Shown here: piece by piece, positions 1 through 7,105 of the stretch
How positions within the stretch are numbered: the stretch's first letter is position 1
Layout of the letters: each line of letters opens with the position of its first letter
Assembly (NCBI RefSeq): GCF_009821115.1
Contig: NZ_VYTY01000008.1
Location: 62,001-126,000 of the forward strand
Direction: 5' to 3'
Source: Nitrincola alkalisediminis
GTDB taxonomy: Bacteria; Pseudomonadota; Gammaproteobacteria; Pseudomonadales; Balneatricaceae
Length of the DNA stretch: 64,000 nt
The notes under the pieces: generated by a model
What the model was told of the DNA's origin: nothing
Database searches by the model: none
Seen by the model: the letters and a program-made list of their open reading frames with translations, nothing else
Translations under genes and position numbers: made by a program

Positions 1-291
1 TCCAGCCCACTCGAACCCCAGCCACCGGACATCACGTATAATGGAGTCGATATACTCTTGGCTTTCTTTTTCGGGGTTGGTGTCATCAAAACGCAGATTG
101 CACTCACCACCATACTTAAGCGCCGTGCCAAAGTTTAAACAAATCGATTTAGCGTGTCCTATGTGCAAGTAGCCATTTGGCTCAGGCGGAAAACGGGTCA
201 CGACTTTACCGTCATTCAGATTTTGCTGTAAGTCTTGCTCAATGATCTGATGAATAAAATTGGTGGACTTAGGAGCGTCATTCTTGGTCAT
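1..291 (-). CDS. glnS: Glutaminyl-tRNA synthetase, N-terminal part (cut by window edge)
   Basis: The 97 visible codons encode the start of a class I aminoacyl-tRNA synthetase that charges tRNA-Gln in the cytoplasm. The motif [14 protein letters not shown] near residues 35-50 contains the HIGH ATP-binding signature, preceded by the typical short leader ([12 protein letters not shown]). The following [12 protein letters not shown] segment is also characteristic of GlnS/GluRS, and the length of the leader and the [12 protein letters not shown] form favour GlnS over GltX. The start is the ATG at 289-291. The rest of the gene lies left of the window. From memory, glnS sits divergent to ppiB-lpxH in Pseudomonas; here about 16 kb of other genes intervene. 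Confidence 0.93.
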   Translation of the reverse strand, partial: MTKNDAPKSTNFIHQIIEQDLQQNLNDGKVVTRFPPEPNGYLHIGHAKSICLNFGTALKYGGECNLRFDDTNPEKESQEYIDSIIRDVRWLGFEWAG

Positions 292-422
292 ATAGGCAAC
301 TTATGAAGGCTAAATTAACGGGCGGGAAACAACCGCACTGAACAATAAACCACTATTATAAACGCAGTTTACCGATTAAAGCACGGCTATCATCCGCTAA
401 TTCATCAAGAAATGATCGACAA

Positions 423-1193
423 TTATCGTATTGCTTTTTGCAAGGACGCTAGCTGATCGTTTAACCACCCTTCTAACCCATCTGTTTTGCGAATTAAGGG
501 ATCAACGACCCAAATCATCTGATGGTCAGATTCCTGATGAGATAAGCTCAACACTAAATCGGCCTCATCACGCTCTACAATCGGCAAACTCAGAGACATC
601 GCCAAGGGCAGCAACCGATCATCTGTGACAGCCAACCTAGACACATCCTGCTCTAACAGTAATTGATCGACGGCCAATGTCATTTTTTGAATTTCACGTT
701 GCAACTTCCGACGCTGCTCTTCAATACTTCCAGCCGACTCCGGCCACACACGACTTAAATCTCGCGCCGAGATATTGACCATTACGGTTAAGTTATTGCT
801 GTCTAGCCAAAAGAAGTCTTCATCTGCTTCAGGACGCAAACTAACTTTAGCCCCCCCCGGTGACAATTCGTAAGCAGCATCTATTGGGATTGTTCGAATT
901 GAAGATTGGCGCAATACAGGATAGAGACTCAATGTCGGCACAACCGACTCAATCGTCAATACGGCATCCGCCACAGGCAAACTCGCTTGATCGGCACGTG
1001 CAAGCCAACCAGCAATTCGGTTCATCGGTAAGCGTTCGGGCGGCAAGTACAGAGTTTCTATATCCGTCGATTGCAGCAATGACTCACTTAAAGCAAACGT
1101 AATAGGGGCGACAGTCACGACAGACGCGGACTGAGAAACAGCCGCAATACTAGACAACAACACCCCAATACAGACGTGTTTTACACACTTCAT
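423..1193 (-). CDS. Degenerate ZnuA-like periplasmic protein, last gene of the metal operon
   Basis: This 256-residue protein has a Sec signal peptide (MKCVKHVCIGVLLSSIAAVS then QSAS). The start is the ATG at 1191-1193, which overlaps the permease stop as ATGA; the frame stays open further upstream but that part lies inside the permease gene. It follows the outline of cluster A-I metal-binding proteins: VVTVAPITFALSESL near the start, and DEDFFWLDSNNLTVMVNISA near the middle, which matches the usual DPHxWLDPxN segment. The metal-ligand histidines of that family are missing: the second-ligand His is replaced, and there is no NPHxYE motif. It may be an accessory or chaperone-like binding protein rather than a transporter receptor. 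A run of eight G lies in the coding strand at 851-858. Function is inferred from context only. Confidence 0.7.
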   Translation of the reverse strand: MKCVKHVCIGVLLSSIAAVSQSASVVTVAPITFALSESLLQSTDIETLYLPPERLPMNRIAGWLARADQASLPVADAVLTIESVVPTLSLYPVLRQSSIRTIPIDAAYELSPGGAKVSLRPEADEDFFWLDSNNLTVMVNISARDLSRVWPESAGSIEEQRRKLQREIQKMTLAVDQLLLEQDVSRLAVTDDRLLPLAMSLSLPIVERDEADLVLSLSHQESDHQMIWVVDPLIRKTDGLEGWLNDQLASLQKAIR

Positions 1194-2068
1194 TGAATCA
1201 CTCTCCAACGACGAATAATTAACGATAAGACAAAACCTAGCGATGCAATCATGACAATGGCAGCACCGGATGGAATGGGTAAGGCTCCAGCCATCGGCAG
1301 CAAAATACCCAAAATACAACTCAGGGTTGAAAACAAAACGGAATAGGCAAAAAACTCTCGACCATTACGACTGATCATTCGCGCCGACGTCGCCGGAATA
1401 AGCAAGAGCGCCCCCACAAGAATTGCCCCGACCACCTTCACCGAGGCCACGGTCACTAAAGCAATCAGCAAAATAAAAATATAGTCGTACAAACGTATAT
1501 TCACACCTCTGACACGCGCGAGATCAGGGGAAAGACTGGCCAACAGAGCCCGGTTAGCCCCCTTGATAATAAGCACAGCTGAAACGGCCGTGATGAGCAA
1601 CAACACCCAAATATCCATATCCTTAACGGTTAAAATAGAACCGAAAAGAACATTTTCCAAAATATGGACATTGACTTTTTTGGCAACATAGAGAATCAAA
1701 GCCGCGCCTAATGCAATTGCAAAGGATAAAAACACACCCACCAGTGCGTCATAGGGAATATCGGTTCGACTCTTAATCCAATGCAATAACATGGCGAACA
1801 GAATGCAGAAGCAAAAAAGGGCAACAAAGGGCTGGGTTGCAGGCTCACCCAACAAAATCCCTAACGCCACCCCCGTTAATGCGCCATGCCCAACCGCCTC
1901 CGAAAAAAAAGCAAGGCGCTTTACAATCACCAAGGGCCCGAGCGCACCTAATAGAGGTCCTATTAGTAAACCCGCAACCAACGCGTTGGTTAAAAAAGCA
2001 TATTGAAACATAGACGGAAGCACGCCGATTTCATAGAGGCCAAACACCGATTGACGAATAAACTCCAT
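1190..2068 (-). CDS. Metal ABC transporter permease, ABC-3 (ZnuB/MntB) family
   Basis: This 292-residue inner-membrane protein has about eight hydrophobic helices. It carries the ABC-3 hallmarks: SEAVGHGALTGVALG near residue 75, the cytoplasmic coupling region around SPDLARVRGVN, and KVVGAILVGALLLIPATSAR. It would form the membrane channel that carries a divalent metal delivered by the binding protein at 2786-3664, powered by the ATPase at 2068-2784. It overlaps the ATPase stop by one base (TAATG) and the following gene by four (ATGA), so the genes are translationally coupled. The metal cannot be read from the permease sequence; zinc, manganese and iron are all transported by this family. Confidence 0.9.
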   Translation of the reverse strand: MEFIRQSVFGLYEIGVLPSMFQYAFLTNALVAGLLIGPLLGALGPLVIVKRLAFFSEAVGHGALTGVALGILLGEPATQPFVALFCFCILFAMLLHWIKSRTDIPYDALVGVFLSFAIALGAALILYVAKKVNVHILENVLFGSILTVKDMDIWVLLLITAVSAVLIIKGANRALLASLSPDLARVRGVNIRLYDYIFILLIALVTVASVKVVGAILVGALLLIPATSARMISRNGREFFAYSVLFSTLSCILGILLPMAGALPIPSGAAIVMIASLGFVLSLIIRRWRVIQ

Positions 2069-2784
2069 TACGCAACTTCCTCTTGATCACAGCGCATCAC
2101 TTTGGATGTTTTACGTCTCACCGTACTCATGGCATGTAAGTTCACTTGATGACCCGCCAAGCCGCCATTAATTGACCACACCTCATCTGCATAGTCTGAA
2201 ACCCAATCGGGATCATGATGCACAACTAATAGCGTAACGCCTTCAGTCCTCAAGGCGAGAAGTTCCTGAGTAATTAATGCTTGAGCCGTGACATCTAGCC
2301 CTGTCATTGGTTCATCGACACACCACAAATGTCTCTTTTGACCCAGTGCTTGGGCAAACATTAATCGCTGGCGCTCTCCGCCCGACAATTGCCCAAGCCT
2401 AAGGTGTTTTTTTCCTTCCAACCCTACCCGCTCCAGCAAACCTTCAACCTGCGCACGAATGTTCGATGCGCGCTTAAAAAAAAGCGCTCTGGACGTTAAT
2501 GTCGTGGCCAAATACTCGTCTATCGTAATCGGTAAGGATGGCTCAAAAGCAAGTTGCTGAGGCACATACGCCACACCCTTATTTTTATCTGGCCAATGAC
2601 GTTTAATTTGACCTTTATGCGGCATTAACCCCAGCAAACACTTGAGGAAAGATGACTTACCAGCCCCATTCGGTCCGGTGATTGCATGCAAACGACCTGC
2701 CTGCAGGGTTGCCGAAATGGGCTGAAGTATTTCGACATCATTTAGCGAAAGGGACATCTCTTTGAGCTGAAGTGTAACGGACAT
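2068..2784 (-). CDS. Metal ABC transporter ATP-binding protein (ZnuC-like)
   Basis: This 238-residue cytoplasmic ATPase has the Walker A motif GPNGAGKSS near residue 37, the Q-loop AYVPQQLAF, the signature [15 protein letters not shown], a Walker B of the form HLWCVDEP, and the switch histidine in VVHHDP. The order and spacing match ABC ATPases of metal importers. It energises the permease encoded directly downstream. A strong AGGGGG ribosome binding site lies in front of the ATG at 2782-2784, one base after the stop of the binding-protein gene. The C-terminal tail of about 30 residues (HQVNLHAMSTVRRKTSKVMR) is basic and not part of the nucleotide-binding fold. Confidence 0.9.
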   Translation of the reverse strand: MSVTLQLKEMSLSLNDVEILQPISATLQAGRLHAITGPNGAGKSSFLKCLLGLMPHKGQIKRHWPDKNKGVAYVPQQLAFEPSLPITIDEYLATTLTSRALFFKRASNIRAQVEGLLERVGLEGKKHLRLGQLSGGERQRLMFAQALGQKRHLWCVDEPMTGLDVTAQALITQELLALRTEGVTLLVVHHDPDWVSDYADEVWSINGGLAGHQVNLHAMSTVRRKTSKVMRCDQEEVA

Positions 2785-2785
2785 C

Positions 2786-3664
2786 TTAGCCCCCTGCGGC
2801 TTTAGTGAGTGCCAACACTAGGGTTTGTAAATTATGCTCCATTTCGCGCATAACCAGTTCAGCATCATATTCCCCGTGCGTCATGTGCGAGAAGTGAAAA
2901 ATACCAATACCCGTTGCTTGCTCTATAACGTCAACGTAACGATTTTCCATATTCAACTCAGTGAATAAAACCTGAATGTTGGCCGCTTTGATTCGATCAA
3001 TGGTATTTTGCAATTGGCTTGCATTTGGCTCGACACCATGAGCGGGTTCAATCACGGTATCAACACCTATACCAAACTCTTGCAAAAAATATCCATACGC
3101 ATTATGCGTACTTGCGATTCGAACCCCAGTTAAATCAAGATCCATAATACTGGCCTGATAGCGATTTTTTAGGCCTCTCAACTCTCGGGCATAGCGCAAT
3201 GCGTTGGCTTGAAAATACGCTGCATTATCGGGATCAAGCCGCCCCAACTCAGCGGCAATTGTATAGATTTGACGTATAGCCGCATCTATTGAAACAAAGG
3301 TATGCGGGTTATAGGTGTTACTTCCTCGTCCAGAGGACAAGAGTGGCAAGTCTTTATTCGCATATACAACATGCAGGTTCGGTAGATCTAAACCCTCTAA
3401 TGCATGCGATGCAAATTCATCATGCCCTATCCCATTTAAAACCAGCGCATCCATTTCCAGTAAACGCTTCAAATCAGAAGGCTGTAGCTCATAACTGTGT
3501 GGATTAAAGCCACTGGAAATCAAGGGCAGTATTTCGGCCTTATCGCCGACTATCTGGCTGACATAACTGTAATAAGGGTGCAAGGTAATCCCCACAACCA
3601 AGGGCTTTGCCCATGCACTGCTTGTCGACAATAAAACACTGAAAACAACAACTAACCATTTCAT
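2786..3664 (-). CDS. Metal ABC transporter substrate-binding protein (ZnuA/MntC cluster A-I)
   Basis: This 292-residue periplasmic protein starts at the ATG at 3662-3664, giving a clean signal peptide (MKWLVVVFSVLLSTSSAWA). That ATG overlaps the previous stop as ATGA. The expected four metal ligands are visible in order: His in NPHSYELQPSD, His in NPHTFVS, His in STHNAYGYF, and an acidic residue in LFTELNMENR. The long His-rich loop found in many ZnuA proteins is absent; the region is only SSGRGSNTYNPH. This absence, together with a Fur-box-like site upstream, means iron or manganese is as likely as zinc. It hands its metal to the permease/ATPase pair downstream. Confidence 0.88.
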   Translation of the reverse strand: MKWLVVVFSVLLSTSSAWAKPLVVGITLHPYYSYVSQIVGDKAEILPLISSGFNPHSYELQPSDLKRLLEMDALVLNGIGHDEFASHALEGLDLPNLHVVYANKDLPLLSSGRGSNTYNPHTFVSIDAAIRQIYTIAAELGRLDPDNAAYFQANALRYARELRGLKNRYQASIMDLDLTGVRIASTHNAYGYFLQEFGIGVDTVIEPAHGVEPNASQLQNTIDRIKAANIQVLFTELNMENRYVDVIEQATGIGIFHFSHMTHGEYDAELVMREMEHNLQTLVLALTKAAGG

Positions 3665-4188
3665 TTGAGAGTATCCAAACGGTGCCAATCTGAAACATCA
3701 TGGCATTCACTAATCATGGGAATCGGACTTTCATGAAATAAAATCCGTGCTTCTTCATTTAAGTCCAGTAGAAAGTGGCCATGCATACCAGTGGCTTCAA
3801 CAAGCAAGTAGCAGCCTTTTTCAATCGTTCGCCAAGTTTGAGATTGATGCGTAAACGGAGGAATTTGTGCCATCATCAGCTGATCAATATTAGGCCAATC
3901 ACCTGTATTCCCCGTAACAAATTCAATTTCTTGAATCGCTATGGATAACTCCGTCAGTAATTGTTGTTCAAGCGGGTTAAGTTGAACACTCGGCATATGG
4001 ACATGAGGCTCTGTTCGTATCGAAATACCTATCGCCCCGATGACTAAAACAGCCGCAATAAAAAGCCAAACCCACAGGGTTTCAAGACGACCATCATCTG
4101 GGCGAACAGTTTCAATGAACTCAGAGGAAGCACCCGCATCGAAGCCTAAGGCTTCGTTGCGGGACGTGTTGTGACTAGAATTCAGCAT
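3661..4188 (-). CDS. Single-helix membrane-anchored protein of the metal operon (DUF6162-like)
   Basis: This 175-residue protein has a cytoplasmic N-terminus of about 40 residues, one membrane helix (TLWVWLFIAAVLVIGAIGIS) and a periplasmic domain of about 110 residues that ends at the binding-protein start (ATGA overlap). The start chosen is the ATG at 4186-4188, which overlaps the previous gene by 14 bases; an upstream extension would lie within that gene. The periplasmic part has His and acidic residues (EPHVHMPS, ATGMHGHFLLDLNEE) that could touch metal. I recall proteins of this size called DUF6162 beside such transporters, but could not verify the match. A role in handling metal near the transporter is inference. 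Confidence 0.65.
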   Translation of the reverse strand: MLNSSHNTSRNEALGFDAGASSEFIETVRPDDGRLETLWVWLFIAAVLVIGAIGISIRTEPHVHMPSVQLNPLEQQLLTELSIAIQEIEFVTGNTGDWPNIDQLMMAQIPPFTHQSQTWRTIEKGCYLLVEATGMHGHFLLDLNEEARILFHESPIPMISECHDVSDWHRLDTLK

Positions 4189-4477
4189 AATCATACTCTG
4201 CAGGGTCTTCGTGACCTGCATCAAACTGAATGTAGAATTCCTCATCAGACCAGTCAAAGTGGACCTTTGAGAATTGATCCGCTTTTGCACGAGCAATTAC
4301 GTCATCGTCATAGGTATACATAACGACTTCGCTACCGATCGCATCACTGCCATCACTAAAACCAATTTCACACTCAACACCCTGCGTTGTTTTCTGACAA
4401 TCAATGTACGGGTAGTGTGCCCATACATTCACCGAACAGACAGCCAACACCGCCGCAAAACAATATTTACTTAGCAT
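4175..4477 (-). CDS. Small secreted acidic protein of the metal operon
   Basis: This 100-residue protein has a signal peptide (MLSKYCFAAVLAVCSVNVWA) and a mature part of about 80 residues that is strongly acidic (SDGSDAIGSE, YTYDDDVIARA, DAGHEDPAEYDYAEF). The mature part has a Cys pair in the form DCQKTTQGVECE, which could form a disulfide. A GGGTGG ribosome binding site in front of the ATG at 4475-4477 supports this start over a TTG four codons earlier. It lies 14 bases after the DUF4198 gene. I do not recognise a family. Position and acidity suggest a periplasmic metal-binding or carrier role, which is inference. Confidence 0.7.
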   Translation of the reverse strand: MLSKYCFAAVLAVCSVNVWAHYPYIDCQKTTQGVECEIGFSDGSDAIGSEVVMYTYDDDVIARAKADQFSKVHFDWSDEEFYIQFDAGHEDPAEYDYAEF

Positions 4478-4491
4478 TAAACCACCCAAAA

Positions 4492-5313
4492 CTATTCAGG
4501 TATCACTTCAAACGAAAGCATGTAAGTCACGCCTGCCTGATCCGCCAAAGGGCTCTCAATGGAGCGACGCATATTTGTACTGAGCAAGTGAGGTCCTGTC
4601 TTCTCAGGCGTGAAGCGCAAAACACCTTCACTGTCTGTTTTAAGGTCCATTTGCATGCGAGACGAACGCCATGCAGTGCCACCTGGAACCACCTCAACAT
4701 CCAGATCCGCTACAGGCTCACCATTGAAGGTAAACTTAAAGCTTGCCTCTTCACCGATGACAATATCACTTGGGTGAGTAATCGCATTCAACTCGAAACC
4801 TTCACCAGTTGGTTCTAGCACTGTACGTGTTGGTGCTTTTTGAGTGACATAAAATTGAATAATGTTCTGAACCATAGTGGTACGTACATCGCGTGCATCT
4901 TCAGGCAGCTGGGAGGCTATCTCTAATTTATTCCCCATGATGCGACGCGCCGTATCACGACCGCCTACCACATAGCTTGTCATATAACGAACCGGAGTGA
5001 CTAACTCGACTTTATACGTACCCTGCTCATTCAGCTGAACATCAAAGACGCTACGACGCTGACCTTTAAAATAAGGCCCAACGCGCTCACGCTCACCACC
5101 TGGGCGGTAAATAGCAACATTATCGACACCGATGGGCTTGTCGAAGCTGAAAACACCGTGAGATGCCGTGGCATCCACTGTAATCCAATGCCCTTCATCA
5201 GTAGACAAATTAAATTCGCTTGGCAGCATCCACATAGGGTGAGCAGCCGCATGCCCTGCAAGTAGACCCGCTGACAACACAGCGGCACCCAATAGTTTTT
5301 TTGCTTTACTCAC
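4492..5313 (-). CDS. DUF4198 (NikM-like) periplasmic protein
   Basis: This 273-residue exported protein has a signal peptide MSKAKKLLGAAVLSAGLLAG then HAAAHPMWMLPSEFNL. The mature N-terminal AHPMW with nearby HWITVDATASHG is typical of DUF4198, a family related to NikM that is found with nickel, cobalt and iron uptake systems. The C-terminal third (FTFNGEPVADLDVEVVPGG, DSEGVLRFTPEKTGPHLLS) is the Ig-like repeat of the family. The N-terminal His after signal cleavage may bind metal, as in NikM; that is inference. It overlaps the DUF2271 gene upstream by four bases (ATGA). Confidence 0.85.
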   Translation of the reverse strand: MSKAKKLLGAAVLSAGLLAGHAAAHPMWMLPSEFNLSTDEGHWITVDATASHGVFSFDKPIGVDNVAIYRPGGERERVGPYFKGQRRSVFDVQLNEQGTYKVELVTPVRYMTSYVVGGRDTARRIMGNKLEIASQLPEDARDVRTTMVQNIIQFYVTQKAPTRTVLEPTGEGFELNAITHPSDIVIGEEASFKFTFNGEPVADLDVEVVPGGTAWRSSRMQMDLKTDSEGVLRFTPEKTGPHLLSTNMRRSIESPLADQAGVTYMLSFEVIPE

Positions 5314-5819
5314 TTAGCGTCTCCTGTAGAAAGAATAATTTCGCCCAACTCTTCAGTCGGATCAATGACTATACGTTGATTGGCAACCCCTAACTCAATC
5401 GCGCCTCTGACCCAACTGCGATTTCCGTGCTCACGTGCCGCCTCAACATTAATGTAGTAAGTGCCTGCAGGAACAGGTTGGCCTTTTTGATCTACCCCAT
5501 CCCAAGTGACGGTGTAGGTGCCTGGGCGTTTAGTCGCGCCTGTCACGGCATCCAACTCACCCTGATCATAGCGACCAGCTTTTCGCCACCAACGACGCAT
5601 GTCTTTTAACCAATCAGGCTCTTTGCGCCATACTTCAATGGTTCTGACCGTTTCTTCCTGATCATTTTCCACCCAAATTGCAACATAAGGACGGTAATAC
5701 ATCGGTCCGGCAATTGCTGGGATGGTCACTTCAATATCAACGGGTTGTGCATGTGAATTAAATGCCAATCCACTAACAAGACAGACCCCAAGCACCCATT
5801 TACTTTTCACGTTTATCAC
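5310..5819 (-). CDS. DUF2271 periplasmic protein, first gene of the metal operon
   Basis: This 169-residue exported protein has a signal peptide (MINVKSKWVLGVCLVSGLAF then NSHAQPV). The family signature is seen in PYVAIWVENDQEETVRTIEVW, WLKDMRRWWRK, ELDAVTGATKRPGTYTVTWDG and PVPAGTYYINVEAAREHG. DUF2271 proteins are often encoded with DUF4198 and PepSY-type membrane proteins in iron-responsive clusters; their biochemical role is not known to me. It heads the operon: a leader of roughly 260 bases separates its start codon from the predicted promoter at 6079-6107. No TonB receptor or PepSY gene is present in this window. Confidence 0.83.
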   Translation of the reverse strand: MINVKSKWVLGVCLVSGLAFNSHAQPVDIEVTIPAIAGPMYYRPYVAIWVENDQEETVRTIEVWRKEPDWLKDMRRWWRKAGRYDQGELDAVTGATKRPGTYTVTWDGVDQKGQPVPAGTYYINVEAAREHGNRSWVRGAIELGVANQRIVIDPTEELGEIILSTGDAK

Positions 5820-6078
5820 TCCAAAGATGTAATGAAATATTTAAACCCGCTCAACTCAGCAACATTCTGCACTTCGCAACACAGCTCAATACCGCCACTC
5901 ATTTTGACTAAAACAAGAAAGCTTAACCTTCGAGACTGGAAGGGTGCTGGACTTAGCACTGATCAAGCGCAGAAAAGGCAATATTGACTCAGCCCAAGAG
6001 CCTTCTCGCCACTCACATACGAGTGATTTTTTGGTTAGAAATAAATCCACACAGAAAAACAAGCACTTAATAAGCAGA

Positions 6079-6107
6079 AAGTTACTATTAATGATAATCG
6101 TTGTCAA
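6079..6107 (-). promoter_or_regulatory. Predicted sigma-70 promoter of the metal operon
   Basis: On the minus strand a perfect -35 box TTGACA (6102-6107) is followed after 17 bases by TAACTT (6079-6084), a weak -10 box. The Fur-box-like site lies across the spacer, where a bound repressor would block RNA polymerase. The promoter is 260 bases upstream of the DUF2271 start. The prediction is from sequence only. Confidence 0.5.
6087..6105 (-). promoter_or_regulatory. Fur-box-like operator
   Basis: The 19 bases ATTAATGATAATCGTTGTC match the classical 19-bp Fur consensus (GATAATGATAATCATTATC) at 15 positions, including the complete central AATGATAATC. It overlaps the predicted promoter of the metal operon, a position consistent with iron-dependent repression. 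Zur or Mur sites can resemble Fur boxes, so the regulator is not certain. Confidence 0.6.
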
Positions 6108-6131
6108 CAACGTTAGCGTTAATGAATTGTA

Positions 6132-6146
6132 AAGTTACGTTAACTT
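6132..6146. repeat. Short perfect palindrome beside the Fur-box region
   Basis: AAGTTA-CGT-TAACTT has perfect 6-base arms with a 3-base centre. It lies about 25 bases upstream of the -35 box of the metal operon promoter. It could be an operator for a second regulator. The arm spacing does not fit the usual Zur site (GTTA-N5-TAAC). Confidence 0.4.
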
Positions 6147-6267
6147 AAATCTAAGTTGCTAAAAAACCTGATTTTTTGATTTACTGGAAGTCATTCACGG
6201 TTGAGTGAATATTGGGGGATTAAATATTGTCTTGCTCAACGAGCATTGATCAAATGATATTACAACC

Positions 6268-6905
6268 TCATAGCTGCTCTTCTACCATTTCAAACAACCA
6301 CTCCTTGGTTAAACGTCGGGCCGCCTTGGAATCAAACGCGGGCTGATGCTCAAAACCTGGATTTATTGGAAGCGACACCTCACCAAAAAAGTCAGTATGA
6401 AGCTCATCAGGTAACGTTTTTTAGGCTCTTGCCCAAACTGAGCATCAAGCGGCTCAATCCCTTGCATTCGCTTTATCTTCAATCTGTCAAGAAAGACTTC
6501 AGGCTTAACAGAAATGCGCTGGATCAGGCCTAACACCACGGGACAGCCTGCCTGAATGCTTTGAAATAGAACCTCCCCCCACTCTTCGGGATACTCTTTT
6601 ATCCAAACATCCGCTGGTAAAATCTTAGAAGCCCAATGCAGCCAATAGCCATCAAGCGCAATTTCCGCTCTTACCTGCTCCTCGAACTCATGAGCACCCG
6701 AGCACTGGACAGCGGCAATAAGCTCGAACAGCTCCCCCTCACGGGATGCGCGACAGAAACCAAGTAAAGGCATCATGGGAAAATAGTGAAACGCTGAGTA
6801 TGAAAAGAAACCAATCTTAATGGCGAAGAAGCGTTGTGTGCTGAGATCACAAGCCTAGATGACGCGAAAATGAGGCGCTTTATGTCCATATGATATAGCT
6901 TCCAT
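6268..6905 (-). pseudogene. Eroded gene at the end of the T6SS cassette (in-frame stop plus frameshift)
   Basis: Reading from the ATG at 6903-6905 gives 16 codons (MEAISYGHKAPHFRVI), then an in-frame TAG at 6855-6857, then about 160 sense codons in the same frame (ACDLSTQRFFAIKIGFFSYS onward). The frame is lost near 6417-6422, a run of six A on the coding strand. One additional A restores a sensible tail (TLPDELHTDFFGEVSLP ... ARRLTKEWLFEMVEEQL) ending in TGA at 6268-6270. The span of 638 bases is one short of a multiple of three, as expected for a single-base loss. I do not recognise the family. Downstream of a T6SS effector and its probable immunity gene, it may be a second immunity or accessory gene that has decayed. 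The unbroken part 6363-6776 could still be expressed as a fragment. Confidence 0.6.
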
Positions 6906-7105
6906 GTTAATGCTATAACCAAATACAAAAATCACATAAGTAAGCGTGAGTTGTCAACCTATAAGCTTAGTGCGGTTGAGGCTTTTGCAGTAGAGCTGTT
7001 TTACTAACCTTCTTACCAGTAGTGTCTGGCAAACGTGCCGAAGATCCAGAGGTGGAAGGCATTTCAGTCGATCTACTTATGATATTTTTAATGAAAATGT
7101 CAGTA
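6777..7105. other. Gap upstream of the intact part of the pseudogene
   Basis: The left part (to 6905) is the 5' end of the broken gene described at 6268-6905. Between 6906 and 7105 I see only a 31-codon minus-strand frame (6967-7062) with no recognisable product, and a TTGACA-like hexamer (6952-6957) without a good -10 partner. Nothing here can be called a gene with confidence. Confidence 0.5.

Larger units (their letters stand above)
5820..6267. other. Intergenic region: leader and control region of the metal operon
   Basis: About 450 bases without a convincing gene. The right part (6079-6150) holds a predicted minus-strand promoter, a Fur-box-like sequence and a short perfect palindrome. 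The stretch 5820-6075 would be an untranslated leader of some 260 bases. I see no recognisable riboswitch in it. The part 6150-6267 lies between this promoter and the end of the T6SS pseudogene and shows no clear terminator. Confidence 0.6.

Noticed and set aside
6010-6033. Plus-strand terminator (CACTC/GAGTG followed by T residues)
   Set aside because: The stem is only five pairs and no plus-strand transcript is expected there.
5886-6110. 74-codon minus-strand frame upstream of DUF2271
   Set aside because: It starts with TTG at the predicted -35 box, so it would not be on the transcript, and the product has no recognisable feature.
6132-6146. Zur operator
   Set aside because: Arm spacing (GTTA-N3-TAAC) does not fit the usual Zur form, and the Fur-box-like site overlaps the promoter better.
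6417-6422. Programmed -1 frameshift at the A-run of the cassette's last gene
   Set aside because: The zero-frame reading is CCT AAA AAA CGT, which does not fit the X XXY YYZ slippery pattern, and an upstream in-frame TAG also breaks the gene. Decay or a sequencing error is simpler.
6773-6889. 38-codon minus-strand frame with ATGA overlap to the next ATG
   Set aside because: It is in a different frame from the better-supported broken gene 6268-6905 that covers the same bases, and its product shows no features.
6967-7062. 31-codon minus-strand frame between the immunity candidate and the pseudogene
   Set aside because: It is too short and featureless to support; no ribosome binding site.
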